Shown: piece by piece, positions 26,135 through 32,470 of the stretch
How positions within the stretch are numbered: the first letter of the stretch is position 1
How the letters are laid out: every line of letters starts with the position of its first letter
Assembly: GCA_003640385.1 (NCBI GenBank)
Contig: RCAB01000614.1
Location: forward strand, 1-32,470
Reading direction: 5' to 3'
From: Setaria digitata
Taxonomy: Eukaryota > Nematoda > Chromadorea > Rhabditida > Setariidae
Length of the DNA stretch: 32,470 nt
Notes under the pieces: generated by a model
The model's database searches: none
Told to the model about the DNA's origin: nothing
The model's input: only the letters and a program-made list of their open reading frames with translations
Position numbers and translations under genes: made by a program

Positions 26135-27272
26135 CACAGCAAATATTTGATGCAAATGACCTAGGAATTTCCCTAAATGTTTTAACAAATAGCTCTAGTT
26201 TTCAAATAAGAAAATAAAATAACGAAATATTTTATCATTTTCTTCCTTCATTGTGGAAATTTCTATTTAATCGCATTAATTTTACTGAAACAAATTGATT
26301 AATATATTGTGAATTTATTTAAGAAAGAAATTCAAACAAAAAAGAAATTTAAACGATATAAATACAATTTAAAAGCTGTTAATTGAATTCTTTTCTAATA
26401 TTTACAGTCTAATTAATACAATTAATATGGCTTTATGAAAAAAAAACATTACTTATCTAATTAACATAATTTTATGAAAAAGATATTAATTAATGTCAAA
26501 GCTTTTCTTACTGCTTTATTATATATACCAAAAGATTAGAAAAAAATAAATAAATAAAAGATAAAAAAAAATGAAAAAAAAGCAAAAATTAGAAATATCT
26601 ATAGTATTATTTTAAGGGACATAAATTTTCAATTCTTCATTACAAAAAGTATTCATTTGATGAACTTGTCCATCCTGAAATGTGTTAAATTTTAAATTTA
26701 AATGATGTATTAAAAAAATTTAAGAACTATCTATGTAATACTTTTCTAATAATTAGAGTCTAATAATAGTTCCAGTTTTTCTTTTTTCTACACTAAGCTA
26801 AGTATCGATGTTTTTGTTTTGCATTACAAACAGGAACTAAATGGCTATTAGTTTATAAAACTTTTTTAATCCTTTCATTTATCAAGAAGATGAAAGAAAA
26901 AAAAACCACTTGTAGTTCCGAGAGATTTTAAGCTGGAAGGAAGCTAGTACAGTCTTGCAACTCTTTTTCAACATATTTCGAGGAACTTCTTCCCATCAGT
27001 TTTAAATTTTTTTTAAATCTCATTTTCTCTCTTTTTCTTCTGAACTAATTATTAAAATATATTGAAAAATTCCTGTTAAGGAAATTCAAGCTGTATGCTA
27101 TATCAGTCTAAAGATGCCTGAATGACTAGCTAAAAAAAAAAATTGAAAAGTAATTAATTAAAAAGTTAAACTTTTTTTTTCATCAGTGAAGGTCATAAAT
27201 GATTAAAGTTTGCTAAACTAAAATAATAAATACAGTTTATCACGAAGACTTTATCATGCTGACAGGGCGCAA

Positions 27273-27709
27273 ATGGTGGGGAACGCGATTCGAAAGCTCT
27301 TGCAGGAACATTTTCCGCCCATTCTAGTGATCGAAGATATTGCTGATCGGTTGGTGGAACTTCACAGACCAATTCTGAAATATTACTTCTAAGATCGTCA
27401 TTTAGAAGAGTTTTTGATCATTCAGCTGATCGGCCTGCTAAGCATACTTACAACGCAATCGTCCTTCGTGAAAATCAGAACTACTCCTTGAACAGTTTCG
27501 AAATCGTCCTCAGACAAGTACCACTTACTTGCACTGGAACTGGAACAATTCTACTAAATCACCAGTTAATGAACATTCATTTGTAAAAACTTTTCCATCG
27601 TTCCATCTTTGCAAGCGGAATTAGAACTGCTAATGTTGTACTTTCAGGTTCGGTGTCAAGATTACAGTTAATTAGTCAAAGGCCGGTCTTCGATGAGCAT
27701 ACCATTTGA
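27273..27709 (+). CDS. Compact 3-exon gene, protein family not recognised
   Basis: This GC-richer block has an ATG at 27273, seven bases after a GCTGACAG acceptor-like site that could receive a spliced leader. Model A has exons 27273-27326, 27368-27564 and 27616-27709 (introns of 41 and 51 nt) and gives 114 aa. Model B extends exon 1 to 27349 and starts exon 2 at 27406 (intron 56 nt, GTTGGT...TTTAG), keeping the motif VIEDIADR; phases also close. Both share DHSADRPAKHTYNAIVLREN, SFEIVLRQVPLTCTGTGT, then GIRTANVVLSGSVSRLQLI and a TGA at 27707. The N-terminus is helical in character (AIRKLLQEHF); the C-terminal half alternates hydrophobic residues like beta strands, loosely like the beginning of an OB fold, but I cannot assign a family. 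No signal peptide or membrane segment is visible, so it is probably intracellular. It stands isolated from other genes. Confidence 0.65.
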
Positions 27710-28240
27710 AATTTTGCAAATAATTTTTACTACCGTGAATTTAACTCTCCAGTGCATCATTTCAAATTTAAATAAAAACAAATTTATTAAGATTTGTTTT
27801 TTTTTTCCACTTTTCTACTTAAGTCTTGCTTTATCCAGACAAAATATTCCGTAAAATTTCAGTAAGAAAAGGCTTTAAAAAAAAGTAAGAAAACTAAAAA
27901 TGATATATTATTATCATTTTAAAATAAAAAAGAAAAAATAACATGATCGAAATAAAAGTGAAAGAAAAATGAAAGCATTTTATTTTTCACGGTTTAACTT
28001 TTCTTGAAAGTTCAGAAAATAAGGAGGAAATTATTCCGCAAAGATAATGAAGATGTTGAGGACTGATGATGATTAGAAAGAATATTCGAAATCAATATGG
28101 CATACTAACAATTTCAGAGGAAAAAAATCTTCACATTATTGTTGTTATTGCTTAGCAAATGATGCGAAGAAATATTTGGAATCGATAAAACAAAGAATTT
28201 CATTTCAGTAATTATTTATTCATAAAAAGGATGAATTTGC

Positions 28241-28246
<6 letters not shown>

Positions 28247-28298
<52 letters not shown>
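28247..28298. repeat. (TA)n microsatellite, about 26 units
   Basis: The longest TA tract in the window, lying about 30 bp before the left arm of the inverted repeat at 28331. Confidence 0.95.
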
Positions 28299-28301
<3 letters not shown>

Positions 28302-28330
28302 CTATATATATATTTCTTTCTTTTATATTT

Positions 28331-28446
28331 CATTTATTTTAAATTAAATTAAAATAACTCTGATAAAACGAACAAATATATACATATATATATATATACA
28401 TTTGTTCGTTTTATCAGATTTATTTTAATTTAATTTAAAATAAATG
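28331..28446. repeat. Near-perfect inverted repeat (47-bp arms, 22-bp TA-rich loop)
   Basis: The left arm 28331-28377 and right arm 28400-28446 are reverse complements at 46 of 47 positions (the mismatch lies just before TCTGATAAAACG). The spacer 28378-28399 is itself alternating T/A. It could extrude a cruciform or, if transcribed, form a stable hairpin. No clear target-site duplication or transposase is seen, so a foldback transposon remnant is only a possibility. Confidence 0.93.
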
Positions 28447-29233
28447 AATGAAACCGTTGAAAAATCAAACAATAACAAGGGAAAAAAAATAAACGAGATG
28501 AAAAAAAAAACCGAATTTAAATTTTCTTTTTTCTGAAATTAAAATTTATTAAACGATAAATAGCAATGCACAGATTCTTTAACAATCCACTAAATTTTTA
28601 AACTGCCATGAAGATTTGCATTTAGTTAGTTTTTTCAAAGTTATAAATTTTGAAAAAGAATGCTATTTAAATTTTCTATTGGAACAGCTGCAAACAATAC
28701 TCTCTGCGTTTTAATATGAAATTGAGCCAGAAGAAGGAATGTATTAATTCTAAAGATAGTTATTATTTTGCGTCGCAAAAAAAAAACGCCAACTTTAACT
28801 GCAACTGCTAAAATATGTTCACAACTTTGGTATTTCTTATTGTTTTTAGTCACTGAGGATAAAATTTTAAAAATCGGACATCTTTCAAAAGATTATACTT
28901 GAATAGTATGAGTGAAGAATTGAGTAAAGTTTTCTAAAAAAATAAAAATAAATCCATTCACTGAGAAGAAAAAACAAAAAAAAAAAAGAAATGAAAACAA
29001 ATAATATTTCATAATATAATTTATCAATTTAAAAACTTTAGAACTTTGATGTTTTCTAGATAAACATTCTTGTACAGTGCTATTTTACTCAGCAAATAAA
29101 CATTATTTGCAACGACAATTAAACCCGTTAAATCACACAGCAACTTGTTAAGTGATAACGCGGTGAAAGTAATTACAATAATATTAAGTATAATACATCA
29201 TAGTAATTTCGAAAACATTCATTTAACACAATA

Positions 29234-29461
29234 ATGAAAACGAAACAAAACAAGAAAGATGCGCAATCGGATATGATTGAAGTGAATGCAATGTATGCAT
29301 ATATTAATAACTAGAAAATTTAGAAATTATAAAATTTCATATTTCTAAAAATAATTTCCTTCAATATGTCATTCATGATATTTTATCATAGCAGGAAAAT
29401 TATTCAAAAACATTTTACTCTTGAGAAAATCCTAAGAAGCGAAAGATTTCGCTGCGACTAA
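29234..29461 (+). CDS. Candidate short two-exon ORF, 42 aa
   Basis: An ATG at 29234 opens a lysine-rich frame ending at a GTATGC donor (exon to 29292, phase 2). It joins in phase to 29392-29461 after a TTTATCATAG acceptor, and the joined frame ends KILRSERFRCD-stop. An AATAAA lies at 29473-29478, just beyond the stop. The predicted product is small, charged and without a signal peptide. In sequence this AT-rich such coincidences are frequent. Without splicing the frame ends after 25 codons. Confidence 0.25.
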
Positions 29462-30023
29462 CATTTTAGAATAATAAATATTTCGTTATAACATCTAGTA
29501 ATTAACATTTTTCTCTTTTTTTTTTCCCCCAAAATTAACTCGACAGAATAGCTATTGAGAATAAGGGAAACGATGATAACTGAGTGGTACAAAAATACTT
29601 CAAATGTTTGAAATTAAAAAAAAAAAAAATTTAGGAAATGACTAGCAGGTTAATCAAATCATTCAGTATTTTTCGTCTTCAAGAGGTTCTTTTTTCTAAG
29701 AAAAAAGAAGGAAAAAAATTAGGTTTGTTTTTTCTAAAAAAAAAAAAAAAAAAAGAAAAAAGAAAAAATAACTTATTTTTAAAGCATTTAAAAAATGGAC
29801 ATGGATATAACTTCCGGTAAACATTTTAATGATCGCTTCTTTAAAAATGAAAAATAATTAAATTAAATAGATTTAATCGACATTCAAGTTTTTTGCAATC
29901 TGAAATTTTCAAATTGAAAATTAACAAAATGCTATATCGAAGGAAAAAAACATGGGAGTTTAACAATAAAATAAAAAATATTGCAAAGTTGTTTTTTCTA
30001 GAAAATATTATTTTTGCTAATAT

Positions 30024-30342
30024 TATAGTATATCAGATGACAGAAATTTTTCATCTTTGATTACAGTCGATTTATCCAAACTATCTTATGATACGCAACA
30101 TGAAATATTTAACTGGTATTTTTCTTTAAGAAATTCGAATTTAATTTCTTGCATATTATTTGAAGAGATACATCGAATATGGTCCATTTCACAGAAATTA
30201 ATTAGGCTAATAAAAACACGGTCCAATAATTTAAGACACAAAAAAAGATGGAATCGAGGTCGAATAGTAGAAATGAAACGTTCACTTCACATATCATTTT
30301 CTATACGGTATTTATTATTCAAAATAATCCATAAATGAAATT
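30024..30342 (+). CDS. Long open frame without start codon, possible terminal exon
   Basis: The frame is open for about 105 codons and ends at TGA 30336-30338. Its first in-frame ATG is late (about 30273), so a real product would need upstream exons; a TGATTACAG acceptor at 30066 is available. The content is not homopolymer-driven (motifs LSKLSYDTQHEIFNWYF, FEEIHRIW, then basic RHKKRWNRGR). I could not find an upstream exon in phase. It may be chance: one open run this long is roughly expected at this base composition. Confidence 0.25.
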
Positions 30343-30790
30343 TTACAATGATTTCTTTTTCAAATATTTAATTTTGCTCATAATCTAATCTTAATTCTTA
30401 GATAATAAATAACATTTATCAGTAGAGAGGCTTTCTCTTGCTAAATTAAATTGGTTTTTTTCTTAAATTTTTAATTTCTTCACTAAGCATATTTTATTAC
30501 TACTTGATGAATTCAGGGAAGAAAAAAAACAGCCTTATTCAGTAATTTTAGAGAAAAAAAAATTAATTTTCAAATTGTAGCGGAAAATGAGACTTTAAAC
30601 TGCTTCCATTAAAGCGTACTATATAATCTACATGATAGAAAGTGGTGAAAAAAATATTTTTACCGGAAATAAGAGCAAAAACGAACCAAAATAGCTTAAA
30701 AAAAAAGGATCACAAACAAAAAATTGGAGGAAGATAAACATAAAAATCTTTGTTTTCTTTTCAAAATCTGAACCGTAATTTTTTTTTTTT

Positions 30791-32323
30791 TTAAATTTGT
30801 TCCAGCGTAAATGAACAATTAGCTAAATTAGATTTTGAAAACAAATTAAAAATTTGGCTCCTAGTTGTGACGACTTCCACATTGCTTTTTCGACATTTCT
30901 TTTCTCAACTCGTTTCTTTAAATAAGAAATAATCTTTAAAATAATACTTCAGTGAAAATAATTACCTAATTTTACAAGTCTAGAAACTAGAAAAAAAAAA
31001 AAAAAAAAAAACAGAAAATGTTGTGAAGTCGTCAAAAATGAAACGACCAGCACATAAATTTGGTCTATCTTTCTCGTTATCATACAATTATCAACATATC
31101 ACGGAAATTTCCAAAATAACATAGAAGGAACAATGATAGATAGATACAAGAAAAAGTACAAGTCTCTGATAAATGAAACTGAAACATACCATTCTTTAAT
31201 TATCAGCATTAAAGCGGCGTTATTTCCGTTGATTGTACGCTTCCTTCCAAAGTATCACAGTTAAACACCAGTAGTACCTGATTTACATGTTGCACTTAGG
31301 CTTTGTAGGTAAAATATGAACACAGTTACTTATCATAAGTAATAATCATATGTGATTTCTTCAGGATACCGCTGCTATTTGACGGAATAGCCGCGCGTGG
31401 TATAAGTGATCGTTTTGAAGGCGTAGGAATGGATCGCATTACTGCACCAATTTCATCCACTGATCCAAAAGAAGATTCACTACCAAATGAGTGCAATTCT
31501 AAAGTTGGTAGCGTTGCTTTAACCTGAAATTTATTTAACAAAAAAATTTATGAAGTACTTCAAAATAGTTCTGTAATTTTACAAATTTACAAAATTTTAT
31601 AGCTGTTTCAAGAAGAAATTAATTTTTAGGAAAAAAAAATTACACTTATAAATGTATACGGATTATTTCTGAGCCTAACTTTTCTAATATTACAGGTAAC
31701 AGAGGATGAAGAAAATATAGTGAGATCAATTTGCTCCAATATTCCGCAGCTAATTTTAGTCCTCGAATTAATTTGATGATTTGTTGGATTTAATCTTGAA
31801 CTTCTGCTACTGAGTCATTTAATTAGTTTGCTGTAGGGAGGAAACAATGCAAATTTACAGATGAAATTTTTAAATTAACATTTTTTGATTTCATTTTTTG
31901 CGAGTTTTCTAACTACTTTGTCTTTTCTCTACTTTAGTTCTCCATATACAATCACTAATCGATGAACAGTCAGCTTGATCAACATGTTCAATAAACGGAA
32001 TGACCTCATAGCATTAAAAAAAATCACTTAATTGCTTAAAAATTTCGAAATTTTATGGAGAAATTTAAAAAAAAAAAAAAATGAAGAGATAAAAACCAGC
32101 TCAAAAAAAAAAAAAAAATACCTGCATTTTTTTGAACACTAGATCGGTGCCAGAAGGAATTTTTCGACGTGTCAACAATTTTGGTTTCGTAATGACAACA
32201 TCCAATCTACTAAAATCAATATAGCCAATTGATATTCGTTTTTCACCATTTAAAACATATGTCGTATTACAATTGTCGTAAATTTTTTGACTTCCACACA
32301 AACCATCACTTGACTTCTCCCTA
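30791..32323 (-). CDS. 3'-proximal exons of a larger unrecognised gene (5' end off the window)
   Basis: On the minus strand exon 32323-32122 (acceptor TTTTTAG, donor GTATTT) joins in phase to 31523-31330 (acceptor ATTTCAG, donor GTAACT) and 31243-31190 (donor GTATGT). A possible last exon, 30884-30791, ends in TAA but has a poor acceptor. The exon at 31330 could instead read through to a stop at 31326. The first two exons are solid: they contain CGSQKIYDNCNTTYVL, ISIGYIDFSRLDVVITKPKLL and then a Ser/Pro-rich segment (SIPTPSKRSLIPRAA). Alternating hydrophobic strands followed by a low-complexity Ser region suggest a large cytosolic beta-rich protein, possibly of the bridge-like lipid-transfer type, but that is a guess. 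The exon at 32323 needs two bases from an upstream exon that is not visible before 32470. Confidence 0.6.
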
Positions 32324-32470
32324 CTAAAAATGAAGCAGTGTGAGAAGAAAAAAAAAGAGTAAAAACAAATCTGTGCTAAAAATTAATAAACTGTAAAAAA
32401 AGTTATTGTAACAATGAATCGTACAGAAGAATTTGCAAGACAAATGAATAATGGTATTATTATTATTATT

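Larger units (their letters stand above)
27710..29233. other. Intergenic region with TA tract and foldback
   Basis: No gene is supportable here. The minus-strand frame at 28641-28853 has no splice context or motif. The notable content is the TA tract and inverted repeat between 28247 and 28446. Confidence 0.6.

Noticed and set aside
27266..27586. Continuous plus frame interrupted by a single TGA at 27344, suggesting a selenocysteine codon
   Set aside because: A short intron removes the TGA region and joins an ATG-initiated frame in phase; no SECIS-like context was needed or seen.
27260..27720. Minus-strand coding readings (motifs KWYLSEDDFETVQG, SLEWAENVPARAF)
   Set aside because: They need several frame changes without splice sites, whereas the plus strand gives a complete phased model from ATG to stop.

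Overview
The window looks like nuclear DNA from a nematode, most likely a filarial one (inference). It is very AT-rich, with many A/T homopolymers and TA microsatellites. Introns are often short, 3' splice sites are TTTCAG/TTTTAG-like, and several start codons lie just after an AG in the style of spliced-leader acceptors. The recognisable proteins are animal ones: metazoan-type phosphomevalonate kinase, SEC61 gamma, a class A peptide GPCR and a secreted Kunitz protein. I saw no bacterial operon, phage, CRISPR array or tRNA.

Layout. 80-513 (+): last exons of an unrecognised gene. 671-1624 (-): complete 3-exon phosphomevalonate kinase, 197 aa. 1749-2342 (+): ambiguous small gene, head-to-head with the kinase and tail-to-tail with the next gene. 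2301-2914 (-): complete 2-exon SEC61G, 68 aa. 2915-8453: non-coding, with a small GC-richer island and a CA/TG microsatellite. 8454-11593 (+): 6-exon secreted protein of 378 aa with a divergent Kunitz domain. 13273-19134 (-): 9-exon GnRH/AKH-receptor-like GPCR of 406 aa, all splice phases closing. 19348-27250: mostly gene-poor, with an exact 175-bp tandem duplication and a few weak exon-like islands, including a possible CUB-like exon near 25.9 kb. 27273-27709 (+): compact 3-exon gene of unknown family. 28.2-28.45 kb: long TA tract and a near-perfect 47-bp foldback. 29.2-30.35 kb: two weak ORF candidates. 30791-32323 (-): 3'-proximal exons of a larger unrecognised gene that runs off the right edge.

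The genes do not form one pathway. They are a housekeeping cluster on the left (isoprenoid synthesis, protein translocation), a secreted protein and a neuropeptide-type receptor in convergent orientation in the middle, and poorly characterised small genes on the right. I find no convincing undescribed multi-gene system. The best leads are the unnamed gene at 27.3-27.7 kb, the unusual cysteine modules of the Kunitz protein and the nearly tail-less receptor. Exon coordinates were worked out by hand from splice signals and phase; all homology statements come from memory of family motifs, not from a search.
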